This document shows, piece after piece, positions 9,770-20,511 of a stretch of DNA of 64,000 nucleotides (the stretch's first letter is position 1; each line of letters opens with the position of its first letter). A model generated the notes under the pieces. That model was not told the origin of the DNA and ran no database searches. It saw only the letters and a list, made by a program, of their open reading frames with translations. A program made the position numbers and the translations under genes. Source of the DNA: Colwellia echini. Lineage in GTDB: Bacteria > Pseudomonadota > Gammaproteobacteria > Enterobacterales > Alteromonadaceae. Where the stretch lies: positions 172,913-236,912 of the forward strand of contig NZ_PJAI02000004.1 of the NCBI RefSeq assembly GCF_002843355.2, given 5' to 3'.

Positions 9770-10369
9770 ATGATACTTAACCATATATGGGGATTGTACG
9801 CTCACCCTAAAGAAGAGTGGCACGTTATTGAAAAGCGTCACGAGAGTTTGAGTTATAGCTTGATACATATTTTAACGATAGCGTTAATTCCTTCCATCTG
9901 CTCTTTTTATGCTGCGGCATATATAGGCTGGACTATTGGAGTTGGAGATCCGATTAAAATCAGTGTTGCCAGTGCACAATTGATGGCAATCAGTATGTAT
10001 TTCGCTCTAATTTTTGGCGTTTTTGCATTAGCGGTATTAATACAATGGATGGCTAAAACTTTTGATTCAAAGCCTGATTTTGTCCAAGCTCTCGAACTCG
10101 CCTCTTATACGGCAACACCACTACTTATGGTAGGTATCACCACTTTATTCCCAGTATTATGGTTTGTTGCTTTAGCCGGCATGGCTGCAGTAGCTTATTC
10201 AATTTATCTACTCTATTCTGGAGTACCTATAATGATGAATATTCCTGAGGAAAAGGGTTTTATTTATTCTAGCTCAGTTGTGACCTGTGGTTTAGTTTTA
10301 CTGGTTACACTCATGGCAGGAACTGCAATCATGTGGACTATGGGCTTTGGCCCTGAATTTGTATCCTAG
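9770..10369 (+). CDS. Yip1-family inner-membrane protein
   Basis: The product (199 residues from ATG 9770) has about five hydrophobic segments after a short conserved N-terminus (HIWGLYAHPKEEWHVIEKR), as in bacterial Yip1-domain proteins, for example YohC-like proteins. Function is not established. I prefer ATG 9770 over the in-frame TTG at 9764 because the AGAGGA ribosome-binding sequence lies at the right distance from 9770. A bidirectional terminator separates it from convergent purF. Confidence 0.8.
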   Translation: MILNHIWGLYAHPKEEWHVIEKRHESLSYSLIHILTIALIPSICSFYAAAYIGWTIGVGDPIKISVASAQLMAISMYFALIFGVFALAVLIQWMAKTFDSKPDFVQALELASYTATPLLMVGITTLFPVLWFVALAGMAAVAYSIYLLYSGVPIMMNIPEEKGFIYSSSVVTCGLVLLVTLMAGTAIMWTMGFGPEFVS

Positions 10370-10428
10370 CGAACCAACTGATTTATTATCATATTGAATA
10401 ATCCCAATGGGATTAATTAATATAATAG

Positions 10429-10465
10429 AAAAGGCCTTGTTTCTTCACAGAAACAAGGCCTTTTT
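10429..10465. terminator. Bidirectional intrinsic terminator between the Yip1 gene and purF
   Basis: A 14-bp perfect stem (10431-10444 with 10449-10462) has loop TCAC and T-rich runs on both sides. It can end both the plus-strand Yip1 transcript and the minus-strand cvpA-purF transcript. Confidence 0.87.
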
Positions 10466-10512
10466 ATGTATACCGCATATCGCTAATTTATCACGAACAA
10501 GTTAGATAATAT

Positions 10513-12030
10513 TTACTCTGCACCTTCATTATGCATATCTAAAATCGAATCAGCATTTTTATCAGACTCTTCTTTCGTAGTATTATTACGTAATGCGTCC
10601 AATCTTTCTAAATACTCTTGGTTGATATCGTTGGTAACATAGTTACCATCAAATACAGAAGTATCAAACGTTTTAATTTCAGGGTTACCTGCACTCACTG
10701 CTGTAATTAAGTCATCAATTGATTGGAAGATTAACTTATCTGCACCAATTAGCTCACAAATATCATCTAATTCACGGCCATGGGCAATTAACTCATTTGC
10801 ACTTGGCATGTCAATACCGTAAACGTTAGGGAATCTAACTTCTGGTGCTGCTGAAGCAAAGTAAACTTTCTTTGCACCTGAAGCACGCGCCATATCAATA
10901 ATTTGAGATGATGTAGTCCCACGAACAATAGAATCATCAACAAGTAAAACATTCTTGTCTTTAAATTCAGCCGTTATAGCATTGAGTTTTTGGCGAACTG
11001 ATTTTTTACGCTCTTCCTGACCTGGCATAATAAACGTTCGGCCAATATAACGATTTTTAACAAAGCCTTGACGGTATGGAATATCAAGATGATGTGCTAT
11101 TTGTAAAGCTATATCACAAGAAGTTTCAGGGATAGGAATAACCACGTCAATCTCAAGATCTTGCCATTCATCCGCAATTTTTTGGCCTAGTTTAGTCCCC
11201 ATTTCTACACGAGAAGCATAAACAGACATTTTATCAATAGTTGAATCTGGACGAGCAAAATAAACAAACTCAAAAATACATGGGTTATAAACAGGATTTT
11301 CAGCACATTGCAGGCTGTGTATTTGGCCATCTTCAGTAAAGTATATCGCTTCACCTGGCGCTACATCACGTACAAATTCGAACGCACATGCATCTAATGC
11401 AACCGATTCAGAGGCAACCATATACTCAACACCTTTTTTAGTTTCTCTTTTACCAAAAACTAATGGACGAATACCGTTAGGATCACGAAATGCGATCATA
11501 CCGTGACCTACAATAAGCGCTACGGTGGCATAAGCACCACGAACACGTTTATGCATATTAGCGACGGCAGTAAAAATATCATCAGGAGTAAGAGAAATGT
11601 TTTCTCTTTGCTGTAATTCGTGCGCTAGGATGTTAAGTAACACTTCAGAGTCTGATGTGGTATTAACATGACGACGAGCTTCATTAAATAACCATGTTCT
11701 TAACTCGTCAGCGTTAGTTAAATTACCATTATGCGCTAATGAAATACCAAAAGGAGAGTTAGCATAAAATGGTTGTGCTTCTGATGAACTAGAAGTACCT
11801 GCTGTTGGGTAACGAATATGGCCAATACCAATATTACCTTGTAAGCGAAGCATATGACGGGTATGAAAAACATCTTTCACTAAACCATTAGCTTTTCTTA
11901 GTCTAAAGGTATTATTGTGAATAGTTACAATACCTGCTGCGTCCTGACCTCGATGCTGAAGTACTGTTAAGCCATCATATATATACTGACTAACTGGGGA
12001 TTTACCGACTATACCAACAATGCCACACAT
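10513..12030 (-). CDS. purF: Amidophosphoribosyltransferase (glutamine PRPP amidotransferase)
   Basis: PurF makes 5-phosphoribosylamine from PRPP and glutamine, the first committed step of purine synthesis. I start it at ATG 12030, which gives 505 residues beginning [10 protein letters not shown] with Cys2 as the N-terminal glutaminase nucleophile. A longer in-frame start at 12105 would bury this cysteine. A GGAGAG ribosome-binding site precedes 12030. The PRPP-binding motif [14 protein letters not shown] is present in the C-terminal half. It lies downstream of cvpA in the conserved cvpA-purF order. Confidence 0.96.
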   Translation of the reverse strand: MCGIVGIVGKSPVSQYIYDGLTVLQHRGQDAAGIVTIHNNTFRLRKANGLVKDVFHTRHMLRLQGNIGIGHIRYPTAGTSSSSEAQPFYANSPFGISLAHNGNLTNADELRTWLFNEARRHVNTTSDSEVLLNILAHELQQRENISLTPDDIFTAVANMHKRVRGAYATVALIVGHGMIAFRDPNGIRPLVFGKRETKKGVEYMVASESVALDACAFEFVRDVAPGEAIYFTEDGQIHSLQCAENPVYNPCIFEFVYFARPDSTIDKMSVYASRVEMGTKLGQKIADEWQDLEIDVVIPIPETSCDIALQIAHHLDIPYRQGFVKNRYIGRTFIMPGQEERKKSVRQKLNAITAEFKDKNVLLVDDSIVRGTTSSQIIDMARASGAKKVYFASAAPEVRFPNVYGIDMPSANELIAHGRELDDICELIGADKLIFQSIDDLITAVSAGNPEIKTFDTSVFDGNYVTNDINQEYLERLDALRNNTTKEESDKNADSILDMHNEGAE

Positions 12031-12276
12031 GAAACTCTCTCCACAAAAGAAATATTTACAACACTTATCAAAGCTAACTTTGCTTTGGATGAATGAACTC
12101 ATCAAATAAATATTGAATTATACGATATTGAAATAATATCTTATAAATAATCGTATACGGAACGACTCCGCAATTACTTAACTGATGTTAATTAACGCAG
12201 ATACTGCGCTAAAACAGCTAAGATAAATAAAAATAAATTTAACGCTCGGGTTAATGTTTTTTAAATTCAACTAAAA

Positions 12277-12759
12277 CTAACTCACATAACTCGATGAGCC
12301 TTTAATATATTCAAAAAACCATTCTACAATTAAGGTAAATTCAGGAATAAGTTGTGAGCTTTTCCACCATGGCGTATTTTCTACACCAGTAAAAGCATCA
12401 ACAAAAAATATTAAAGCACTAACAATAAGCACGCCACGAAGCGCACCAAAAACGATACCTAACACGCGGTCTGTGCCAGAAAGACCTGTTTTACTAACTA
12501 ATTGACCGATGAGGTAATTGATTAAGGCGCCGATCACTAGTGTTGATATGAAAAGTATGGCAACTGCAGCGGCATTGCGTAAGAATTGATCGGAAATATT
12601 TGTTAATAAATTCGCAAGATTACCATAAAAGGTACTAGCAACAAAAAATGCACCAATCCATATAACTAAAGATACCGCTTCTTTTGCAAAGCCACGTATC
12701 AAGCTAACTAAGGTTGAAATGCCTATAATGGCCAAAATGACGTAATCTATCCAAACCAT
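12277..12759 (-). CDS. cvpA: CvpA family inner-membrane protein
   Basis: A 160-residue protein with four predicted membrane helices and the family beginning (WIDYVILAIIGISTLVSLIR). In E. coli CvpA was named for colicin V export and is also linked to envelope stress and bile resistance; its exact biochemical role is unsettled. It sits between dedD and purF as in many gammaproteobacteria. Confidence 0.93.
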   Translation of the reverse strand: MVWIDYVILAIIGISTLVSLIRGFAKEAVSLVIWIGAFFVASTFYGNLANLLTNISDQFLRNAAAVAILFISTLVIGALINYLIGQLVSKTGLSGTDRVLGIVFGALRGVLIVSALIFFVDAFTGVENTPWWKSSQLIPEFTLIVEWFFEYIKGSSSYVS

Positions 12760-12851
12760 ACGGGGTTCTCGTTGAATTTATTTTCTCAAAATCAGAGGCG
12801 CGCATTCTATCAGAATTAGCAAAATAATGCCTAGTTTTTTATGAAAGCCAA

Positions 12852-13472
12852 TTACTGATTTACTTCAAAAGTGGCGACCTTGCCTTGGATACCAGTAAGT
12901 TTTTTTAATGCAGGAATTTTCTTTTCCATCGCAGACTTTATTAACTCAGGCCCTATAATAACTTTTGTTAAAGTGCCTTGCTTGGTTTTAATTGGTTTAG
13001 TAAAAACGACATAGCCTTGTGCTTTTAACTTTTTCAGTAACTGCTCTACATTGTCTTTATTTTTGAAACTGCCTAAGTGGATAACCCAAGCTTCAGACGC
13101 TACCGCTTTCTCTGGTAACGTTTTCGTTTGTTGATTACTAGTTATCGCGGCTACTGGAGGATCTATTCTCGCAGGAGTAACAACTGTTTTCACATCATTT
13201 TTTTCTACAACATCGACAGTGACCTCTGTATCCATATAGGTATCATCAATAGCGGGTTCATCGGTTATTTCGGGCATTTCTTCTCGTACTAAGCGCTCTT
13301 CTGGGAAAGGTTTGTTGGTTAATTTACCAGAGAAAGCTTCGGCATGAGGAATGGCTTCAAAATCGGCTTTGTTTGATTTTTTTTCGCCGTCGAGTAGATC
13401 AGGCAAAAAGATTATGACGACGGCTGCGACAATAATGGTCCCGACAAGCCTATTTTGAAACGGTGTAGACAA
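12852..13472 (-). CDS. dedD: DedD-like cell division protein with C-terminal SPOR domain
   Basis: The 206-residue product has one N-terminal membrane segment (about residues 8-26), an acidic and proline-containing linker, and a C-terminal SPOR domain (about 125-203, beginning AWVIHLGSFKNKDNVEQLL). SPOR domains bind denuded septal peptidoglycan, so the protein likely helps in cell constriction. Its place between folC and cvpA matches dedD of E. coli. Confidence 0.9.
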   Translation of the reverse strand: MSTPFQNRLVGTIIVAAVVIIFLPDLLDGEKKSNKADFEAIPHAEAFSGKLTNKPFPEERLVREEMPEITDEPAIDDTYMDTEVTVDVVEKNDVKTVVTPARIDPPVAAITSNQQTKTLPEKAVASEAWVIHLGSFKNKDNVEQLLKKLKAQGYVVFTKPIKTKQGTLTKVIIGPELIKSAMEKKIPALKKLTGIQGKVATFEVNQ

Positions 13473-13500
13473 GAAACTCTCCTAAATAATACGTTTTCTT

Positions 13501-13577
13501 TAACTAATTAACCTAACTGTTTAACTTATCCAATTAACTTATCTAATTAACTTAGCCAATCGATTTAACCAATTAAC
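13501..13577. repeat. Degenerate AATTAACTTA-type direct repeats between folC and dedD
   Basis: The core AATTAAC or TTTAAC recurs every 11-13 bases (taattaac, tttaactt, aattaactt, aattaactta, tttaacc, aattaac). It is a low-complexity simple repeat with no evident hairpin. Similar runs of TTAACT recur near 21020-21058 and 23265-23300. Confidence 0.5.
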
Positions 13578-13618
13578 AAGTTCTAACGGTTCAATAAGTA
13601 GGTTATAAAGTGATGGTG

Positions 13619-14968
13619 TTAAACAGTTATGAGTTGCGATCTTATTTTAGCGACAGTAAAAAATGAGCCAAAAACAAGAATCAAGTCATTTTTTGACGCT
13701 TGCTGATTCACTATTTTAAAGGCCTCTTCTATATTGTCAAAGCAATTCACCTTATCACTAAAGGAGGTTAAATAGCCCTCCATCGCTTGACTGGTTGCAG
13801 CCCTTGGTACATTGAGTGCACCTGTGTACCAGACATCAACAGAATCTTTAAGTGAGTGTAAACTTGAACTAATATCTTTATCAGCCAACATAGAAACTAC
13901 CCCATAAATAATTTGATAGTTTTTCTGCTTTTTTATTTGCTTAAGGTAACTCGCAAGATAACGAGCTGCTTGCGGGTTATGGCCAACATCAAGAATAACA
14001 TCGCTTTGCCCTTTTTGTTTTATTAGCTCAGTACGACCTATCACTTTCGTCGCTGAAATAACCTCATTAACAAACATAGTGGTTAATTTAACATTAAGCT
14101 TCTCTAATACCATAAGCGCTGTGGCAACATTATCACGCGGAATATAAGTTGCCTTTAATTCGGGTAAGTTGGTTTGTTCTGCATGCCAGCCCCAAGAGTC
14201 ATCAATATCAGTAATTCTAAAATCTTGTTCGCGGACAAATAAGTTCTCACCATGAGTTGCTTGTAAACTTTTTGCATGGGCTAATACTGATTTAGGTGTG
14301 TCCGTATCACCAATGACAATATCTCGCCCTTGGCGCATGATACCTGCTTTTTCAAAACCGATTGTTTCTCTGTCATTACCAAGAAAACTTTGATGGTCTA
14401 AATCAATAGTAGTGATAACAGCGATATCGGCGTCAATGATATTGGTCGCATCTAAACGCCCACCAAGCCCCACCTCAAGAATGATAAAGTCAGGCTTAAT
14501 ATCCATTAAAACGAGTAACGCCGCTAAGGTAGTATATTCATAATAACTTAATGATATATCACCACGGGCAAGTTCAATTTTGTTAAACGCTTTAATTAAC
14601 GGTTGATCTTCAACATCAGATTTATTAATCCGTAAACGTTCATTAAAGTGATTAATATGCGGTGAAGAATAAACGGCGACTTTAGGAGGCTGATTTTCAG
14701 TAGATTGAGTTTGGCAATTTTCAACGTGAAATTGTAGTTGCTTACTAAGCAACGCATTTTCAATAAATGCACAGGTAGTCCCTTTGCCATTAGTACCTGC
14801 AACTGTAATGACCTTAGCAAAACTTAGATCAATCTCTAAACGGGTCGCAACTTTGCCAATACGTGTTAAACCTAGGTCTATTTCGCTACTGTGTAAGTTT
14901 TCTAAATAATAAAGCCACTGATCGAGACGAGTAAAATCTTGATAGTGGCTTGAATTTGATTTGGACAT
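13619..14968 (-). CDS. folC: Bifunctional folylpolyglutamate synthase / dihydrofolate synthase
   Basis: FolC adds glutamate to dihydropteroate and then to folates, using ATP. The 449-residue product belongs to the Mur ligase fold: ATP-binding loop TVAGTNGKGTTCAFIE (about residues 56-71), YSSPH, EVGLGGRLDATN (about 165-176), and the ligase-domain signature DVGHNPQAARYL. The spacer region NCQTQSTENQPP near residue 90 is slightly longer than usual. The gene lies directly downstream of accD, as in E. coli. Confidence 0.95.
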   Translation of the reverse strand: MSKSNSSHYQDFTRLDQWLYYLENLHSSEIDLGLTRIGKVATRLEIDLSFAKVITVAGTNGKGTTCAFIENALLSKQLQFHVENCQTQSTENQPPKVAVYSSPHINHFNERLRINKSDVEDQPLIKAFNKIELARGDISLSYYEYTTLAALLVLMDIKPDFIILEVGLGGRLDATNIIDADIAVITTIDLDHQSFLGNDRETIGFEKAGIMRQGRDIVIGDTDTPKSVLAHAKSLQATHGENLFVREQDFRITDIDDSWGWHAEQTNLPELKATYIPRDNVATALMVLEKLNVKLTTMFVNEVISATKVIGRTELIKQKGQSDVILDVGHNPQAARYLASYLKQIKKQKNYQIIYGVVSMLADKDISSSLHSLKDSVDVWYTGALNVPRAATSQAMEGYLTSFSDKVNCFDNIEEAFKIVNQQASKNDLILVFGSFFTVAKIRSQLITV

Positions 14969-15037
14969 TTATGCTATCAACAAGTGATTAGTTTAAAATA
15001 GACAATAATGGCTATTACTTCAGATAAGCAACTAAGC

Positions 15038-15895
15038 CTATGAAACAACGCTAGGCTGTCCCATAAACTTACCTAACATACGTGCTAGCGTAATGCGCAT
15101 TTCACGGCGATCAACAATCATATCGATAGCGCCTTTTTCTAATAAGAACTCACTACGTTGGAAACCTTCAGGTAGTTTTTCACGCACTGTTTGCTCTATA
15201 ACACGAGGGCCTGCAAAACCAATTAAGGCTTTAGGCTCAGCAACGTTAATATCACCTAGCATAGCTAAACTTGCAGATACACCACCCATAGTTGGATCAG
15301 TTAATACTGACACATAAGGTAAGCCTTTTTCACTCATTTTAGCTAAAGCAGCACTTGTTTTTGCCATTTGCATTAAAGAGAAAAGAGCTTCTTGCATACG
15401 GGCTCCACCACTAGCAGAGAAACAAATAAAAGGGATATTATGCTCTAGACAATATTCAGCACCTTTTACAAAACGAGCACCAACAACAGAAGCCATTGAA
15501 CCACCTAAAAAGCCAAATTCAAAAGCAGCCACAACAACAGGCATACCATGAAGTTCACCTTTCATTACCACGAGTGCATCTTTCTCACCCGTGCTTTTTT
15601 GTGCAGCACTAAGACGGTCTTTATATCGCTTAGAGTCTTTAAACTTTAAGATATCTTGTGCTTCAAATTCTTCACCTAGTTCCAAACGGTTATTTTGGTC
15701 AAGAAAGCTATCAATGCGTTTACGTGCACTGATACGCATATGATGATCACACTTCGGACATACTGAGATTTGTCGTTCTAACTCAGCTTTATAAAGCACA
15801 GCGTTACATGAAGTACATTTACTCCATACACCCTCAGGAATATTACTTTTTTGTGTCGTTTTTGCTTTCGGGAGAATTTTTTCTATCCAGCTCAT
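15038..15895 (-). CDS. accD: Acetyl-CoA carboxylase carboxyltransferase subunit beta
   Basis: AccD pairs with AccA to transfer the carboxyl group from biotin to acetyl-CoA, giving malonyl-CoA for fatty acid synthesis. The 285-residue product has an N-terminal four-cysteine zinc ribbon (C27, C30, C46, C49) and a crotonase-like carboxyltransferase domain with [22 protein letters not shown] and PTMGGVSAS. It precedes folC by 69 bases, so the two are likely cotranscribed. Confidence 0.97.
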   Translation of the reverse strand: MSWIEKILPKAKTTQKSNIPEGVWSKCTSCNAVLYKAELERQISVCPKCDHHMRISARKRIDSFLDQNNRLELGEEFEAQDILKFKDSKRYKDRLSAAQKSTGEKDALVVMKGELHGMPVVVAAFEFGFLGGSMASVVGARFVKGAEYCLEHNIPFICFSASGGARMQEALFSLMQMAKTSAALAKMSEKGLPYVSVLTDPTMGGVSASLAMLGDINVAEPKALIGFAGPRVIEQTVREKLPEGFQRSEFLLEKGAIDMIVDRREMRITLARMLGKFMGQPSVVS

Positions 15896-16195
15896 AATTT
15901 TATTTTTGCCTGTTGCAACGAAATATCTGTCGATTCATTGATGGTCTATTTATTTTGCCTTATTGAAGTAACTTGATAAGTTATTCCAATAATTTAATTC
16001 GCTCTATAATTACTCATTTATTATGATTAATTATTCATTGATTATGAATTAAGCATAAACACCATCAAACACTAGTTTAAAGTATTAATTATTCTAAACC
16101 ACATATTAGACCATAGTATAACCTAATCATTATATAAAAAACTGGTCTGTTCAGTAAATAATTATTATTTATACTACTTTTACGTCTCAAACTTT
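15896..16195. other. AT-rich intergenic region between truA and accD
   Basis: Three hundred bases of very AT-rich DNA with repeated TTGATTAT / TTCATTGATTATGAATTAAG phrases. It should hold the accD promoter, but no box pair was convincing. No gene or hairpin terminator is evident. Confidence 0.4.
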
Positions 16196-16975
16196 TTATA
16201 AGAATAAAGGTCCTAAACGACTTTTGGGTAACTCAAATTTATCGGGGTACTCCACATCAACAAAGTATAAGCCTTCTGGTGGCGCTGTTACGCCAGCAAC
16301 ACAACGGTTTTTAGCCAGCAAAACTTCTTTCATCCACGCAGTTGTTTCTTGTGATTGACCTACGCGCATTAAGCTACCAACAATGTTTCTAACCATGTGG
16401 TGTAAAAAGGCGTTCGCCTTAATATCAACAACAATATAATGACCTTGTCGAGTAACTCTACAATGCTGGATTGTTCTCACCGCCGAATGTGATTGACAAT
16501 GAACAGTACGAAAAGAAGTGAAATCATGCTCACCAATTAGATAATTAGCTCCCTCTTGCATCAGGTTTTCATCTAATGGGTAATGACAATGACTAATACC
16601 ATGGCTCAGTATTGCTGAGCGAAGTGGATTATTGTATATAATATAACGATAATTACGAGCTGTAGCGCTAAAGCGAGCATGAAAGTCATCATCAACTTTT
16701 GTTACCCACTGCACAGCGATATCACTAGGTAAATGAGTATTAACGCCTAAAGTCCAAGCAACATTTTTACGTTTTTTTAAAGTATCAAAATGAATAACTT
16801 GATTAGTAGCATTTACGCCTGTATCAGTACGACCGGCACAAATAACTTTGATGGGTTCATTAGCAATAATAGCTAATGCTTTTTCTACTTTTTCTTGTAC
16901 CGTAATAGCATTATTTTGGCGCTGCCAACCACAATAATTTTTACCGTCATACTCAATGCCTAATGCATACCGCAT
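16196..16975 (-). CDS. truA: tRNA pseudouridine(38-40) synthase
   Basis: TruA converts uridines 38, 39 and 40 in the anticodon arm to pseudouridine. The 259-residue product begins [18 protein letters not shown] and holds the catalytic aspartate in [10 protein letters not shown] (D51). The conserved RNYRYIIYN and [14 protein letters not shown] segments are present. It lies between fimV and accD, in the order fimV-truA-accD-folC. Confidence 0.96.
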   Translation of the reverse strand: MRYALGIEYDGKNYCGWQRQNNAITVQEKVEKALAIIANEPIKVICAGRTDTGVNATNQVIHFDTLKKRKNVAWTLGVNTHLPSDIAVQWVTKVDDDFHARFSATARNYRYIIYNNPLRSAILSHGISHCHYPLDENLMQEGANYLIGEHDFTSFRTVHCQSHSAVRTIQHCRVTRQGHYIVVDIKANAFLHHMVRNIVGSLMRVGQSQETTAWMKEVLLAKNRCVAGVTAPPEGLYFVDVEYPDKFELPKSRLGPLFL

Positions 16976-17094
16976 ACAAATTCGCCCATCCCGTAATAAA
17001 TAATTTTCGCGGGCATTATCCTTTATTTTATCCTGTTAGGCTATGCTTGTTATTATATAAAGCTCTCTAGAGTTAGAGAGCTCTATTATCAGGT

Positions 17095-20000
17095 TTATAA
17101 TGTATCGAGTATTGCTTGCGCTTCTGCTTTTTGCGTCGCATCACCCTTTGCAATGACTTCTTCTAAGATTACTTGAGCATTTTCTTCGTCACCCATCTCA
17201 ATATACATTTTAGCTAAATCTAACTTACTCGACATTGAGCCATTATCATCTACGTCTACACCGCTATTATTTTGTGCGTATTGACCTAACCCAACATCGA
17301 TATTAGTTTTTTCATAAGGTTCTGAATTGTCACCTTCATCTAAACTATCAGAAAGTAAATCATCGACAGAAACATAATCTTCTGCGGATTCAGTTTGTTG
17401 AGGTGTTGCGTCATTATCATTGTTTAAATCAATGTCTTTACTAATGCTACTAGCAATTAAGTCGTCGCCTATATCATCACCATCTAAGTCATCACTATCA
17501 GAGTTACTTTGCCCTTTAGTCTCTGATAAAGAGCTTTCTGCAGACTCTTCTTCTATATTAGCGAGTAGTTCATCAAAATCGACATCATCCAATTCTTTAA
17601 TCACTTCAAGTTCATCAATGTCTACTTCATCAGCATCTAACTCATCACTGACTTCATAGTCAGCTTCTGCAGAGTTAGGATCTTCAGCTAGTAATTCCGC
17701 TAATACATCTTCATCAGTAAAGTCAGGAATTAATTCAATGTCGTCCAATGAATCAGCTTGCTCTGACTTATCTTCGGTAATATCTTCAGTGAGTAAGTGA
17801 TTTAAATCAGATTCATTAAGACCAATATCATCCGACTTATTATCTAACGGTTCAGTCACTGCAGATGCAGTTAAACTATCACCAATATCATCAACATCTT
17901 CACTTTCAACGTTTGTATCAGCAGCATCGGTATTTGTTTCATTGTCCGTAGGAAGCATGTCACTAAAATCAGCTGTAAGAAATGGCGTAACATATTCCGC
18001 CGTAAATTCTGCTATTTTAGCTTCATTTTCAGCTATTTCATTTTGTATTTTTAAGTCTTCATCGCTTAATGGATTTTCATCATCAGTTAGCTGATCATCT
18101 ATAGATTTTTCATCAGTCGGCGCATCAGCATTTTTTTGCTTTGTCGATTCGACTAAATCTTCTTTATCAGCTTGATTGTTACTTAGTACTTTTTCCGCAA
18201 CACTTCCGACTGCTGCTCCAGCTGTAGCCGCCAGTAGTGCATCAATATCATCAGGATCGGTTACATCAGCTTCTGGCTCAGCATCACTTGCTGAGTCACT
18301 TTTAACGGGAGCACTATTAACAGAGTCGTTATTTACAGAATCGTTATTAACAGAGTCTAGCAGTGCATCAATATCATCAGGATCGGTTACATCAGCTTCT
18401 GGCTCAGCATCACTTGCTGAGTCACTTTTAACGGGAGCACTATTAACAGAGTCGTTATTTACAGAATCGTTATTAACAGAGTCTAGCAGTGCATCAATAT
18501 CATCAGGGTCGGTTACATCAGCTTCTGGCTCAGCATCACTTGCTGAATCACTTTTGACAGAAGCACTATTAACAGAATCGTTATTAACAGAGTCTAGCAG
18601 TGCATCAATATCATCAGGGTCGGTTACATCAGCTTCTGGCTCAGCATCACTTGCTGAGTCACTTTTAACGGGAGCACTATTAACAGAGTCGTTATTTACA
18701 GAATCGTTATTAACAGAGTCTAGCAGTGCATCAATATCATCAGGATCGGTTACATCAGCTTCTGGCTCAGCATCACTTGCTGAGTCACTTTTAACGGGAG
18801 CACTATTAACAGAGTCGTTATTTACAGAATCGTTATTAACAGAGTCTAGCAGTGCATCAATATCATCAGGATCGGTTACATCAGCTTCTGGCTCAGCATC
18901 ACTTGCTGAGTCACTTTTAACGGGAGCACTATTAACAGAGTCGTTATTTACAGAATCGTTATTAACAGCGTCTAGCAGTGCATCAATATCATCAGGTTCG
19001 GTTACATCTGTCTCTGGTTTTGGCTCTACAGGGCTTTTAGATTCTGCTATTTCTTCTTCAATAGCATCATCTAATTCATTATCATCATCTGCAGCAAAAC
19101 CATTCAATAAATCATTTAAGTCATCTTGACTTAACTCACCACCTTCAAGCTCTTCATTTTCTTCAGTTAGCGCTGAGGTTTCGATTTCATCGTCTAAACC
19201 CGATAATAATGAATTTAAATCATCTTGATCAAGTTCACCGTTTTCAAGTTCAGCATCTGTATCTTGTATATCATCATCTAAACCAGACAATAATGAATCG
19301 ATGTTCTCTTCTTCTGAGTCCTCGATATCAAGTAGATCATTATCACTATCATCATCAAGTAATATGTCGTCAAGATCATCAAGCTCATCAAGGTTGTCAT
19401 CATCATCTAAATGAATAACATCGTTATCGAGGGACAGTTCATCATCAATTGACAAGTCAATATCGTCATCAAGCGATAAATCAAGCTCGTTGTCTAGTTC
19501 TAACGATAGGTCAAGTTCATCATCGAGGGTTAAGTCAAGGGCTTCCTCTGTTGCAGCAGCAACCGCGGCTCCCGTCTCTGGAACTTTATCTGGTTGCTTT
19601 TTATTTTCTAACTCGCTAAAGAAGGCTTCATCAGAAGCTTGTTTTCTACGTTTGAATAAGAAAGCTAACAGCCCTAAAACCAAGATTGCAGGCAAGGTTC
19701 CCATAAGGATCATAAACCACAATTGTGAAGTAATATCTTGCTTCGATAGCTCGGCCAATTGCTTTTCTAATAATAACTCTTTTTCTCTGGCTTCTGCTTT
19801 AGCAAGTAACGCTTGTTGCAACTTGATCATATCGTCCATTTGCAACTTAATCTCTTTGCCTTTTGCTACTTCTTCTTGCATTACACCAAGCTTGTCATTA
19901 AAAGTACTAAGACGCTGACGTAAATCATCATTTTCTTTTAAAATTGTTTGCAAGCCGTCAATTGAGTCGGTTATATCATTTTGTATCGTCTCTAATCGTT

Positions 20001-20511
20001 GTTGCTGTTGACCATCAAACTTTTGCATCTGATCATTTATTTCAGTTTTTACACTGTCTAAATCTTCTTTTTTAACACTCGGTACAATAGGCTCAATTTC
20101 CTTAGGCTTTTTCGGCTGTGCTTTCTTCCAAGATTGACTGGCGCTTTGAAATTTTGCTTTTGCCTCATTAGCATCAATCGCCATCATGGCATTAAACGAA
20201 GGGATCTTTAAGTATTCGCTTTCTACTAAATAATTAATATTGTTATCAACAAAACCTTGCGGGTTTTCTATGTATAACGCATGCATGACTTGATAAATAC
20301 TTAAACGAGCGTCAGGACGCACTCGAGTAGCAATATTCCATAAAGTGTCTGTAGATTGGATTGGACCATAGCGCTCATAGGGGAAAACATCACTACTTTT
20401 AGGACCTAACATACGAATGCCGCGTTCTTCTTCGGCATTTAGATGAAAATGGGCGGTAAGTATGCTGATAAAAATCGCCTGCCATAGGCACAGACGTAAT
20501 AATTTTTGCAT
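17095..20511 (-). CDS. fimV: FimV/HubP-type polar landmark protein with peptidoglycan-binding N-terminus
   Basis: FimV/HubP proteins are anchored in the inner membrane at the cell pole, where they organise type IV pili, flagella and chromosome origins. The 1138-residue product has a signal peptide (about 1-26), a LysM-like periplasmic domain (about 50-105), a coiled coil (about 150-260), one membrane segment (about 264-287) and a very acidic cytoplasmic region rich in Asp, Glu, Leu and Ser. This region holds six 42-residue repeats (about 512-759). The C-terminal FimV/TPR-like domain (about 1093-1138) contains LAKMYIEMGDEENAQVILEE. Flanks (asd upstream, truA downstream) match the usual locus. 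Confidence 0.93.
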   Translation of the reverse strand: MQKLLRLCLWQAIFISILTAHFHLNAEEERGIRMLGPKSSDVFPYERYGPIQSTDTLWNIATRVRPDARLSIYQVMHALYIENPQGFVDNNINYLVESEYLKIPSFNAMMAIDANEAKAKFQSASQSWKKAQPKKPKEIEPIVPSVKKEDLDSVKTEINDQMQKFDGQQQQRLETIQNDITDSIDGLQTILKENDDLRQRLSTFNDKLGVMQEEVAKGKEIKLQMDDMIKLQQALLAKAEAREKELLLEKQLAELSKQDITSQLWFMILMGTLPAILVLGLLAFLFKRRKQASDEAFFSELENKKQPDKVPETGAAVAAATEEALDLTLDDELDLSLELDNELDLSLDDDIDLSIDDELSLDNDVIHLDDDDNLDELDDLDDILLDDDSDNDLLDIEDSEEENIDSLLSGLDDDIQDTDAELENGELDQDDLNSLLSGLDDEIETSALTEENEELEGGELSQDDLNDLLNGFAADDDNELDDAIEEEIAESKSPVEPKPETDVTEPDDIDALLDAVNNDSVNNDSVNSAPVKSDSASDAEPEADVTDPDDIDALLDSVNNDSVNNDSVNSAPVKSDSASDAEPEADVTDPDDIDALLDSVNNDSVNNDSVNSAPVKSDSASDAEPEADVTDPDDIDALLDSVNNDSVNSASVKSDSASDAEPEADVTDPDDIDALLDSVNNDSVNNDSVNSAPVKSDSASDAEPEADVTDPDDIDALLDSVNNDSVNNDSVNSAPVKSDSASDAEPEADVTDPDDIDALLAATAGAAVGSVAEKVLSNNQADKEDLVESTKQKNADAPTDEKSIDDQLTDDENPLSDEDLKIQNEIAENEAKIAEFTAEYVTPFLTADFSDMLPTDNETNTDAADTNVESEDVDDIGDSLTASAVTEPLDNKSDDIGLNESDLNHLLTEDITEDKSEQADSLDDIELIPDFTDEDVLAELLAEDPNSAEADYEVSDELDADEVDIDELEVIKELDDVDFDELLANIEEESAESSLSETKGQSNSDSDDLDGDDIGDDLIASSISKDIDLNNDNDATPQQTESAEDYVSVDDLLSDSLDEGDNSEPYEKTNIDVGLGQYAQNNSGVDVDDNGSMSSKLDLAKMYIEMGDEENAQVILEEVIAKGDATQKAEAQAILDTL
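18236..18976 (-). repeat. Tandem repeat, 126-bp unit, inside fimV
   Basis: Six units start at 18236, 18362, 18488, 18599, 18725 and 18851, and a diverging seventh begins at 18977. Five units are 126 bp (42 codons); the third is 111 bp, missing one NNDSV pentapeptide. Each encodes DPDDIDALLDSVNNDS, then NNDSVNSAPVKSDSASDAEP, then EADVT. Several units differ by only a few bases. Within each unit the pentapeptide VNNDS is itself duplicated. Confidence 0.93.

Noticed and set aside
12031..12105. N-terminal extension of PurF
   Set aside because: A start at 12105 would place 25 residues before the catalytic cysteine, which must become N-terminal. ATG 12030 has a good ribosome-binding site.
18176..19129. 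A 317-codon open frame opposite the fimV repeats
   Set aside because: It is a Ser/Leu/Thr-rich mirror of the repetitive fimV coding sequence, made possible by the 126-bp period (a multiple of three). It has no ribosome-binding site or recognisable domain, while the fimV strand has clear domains on both sides.
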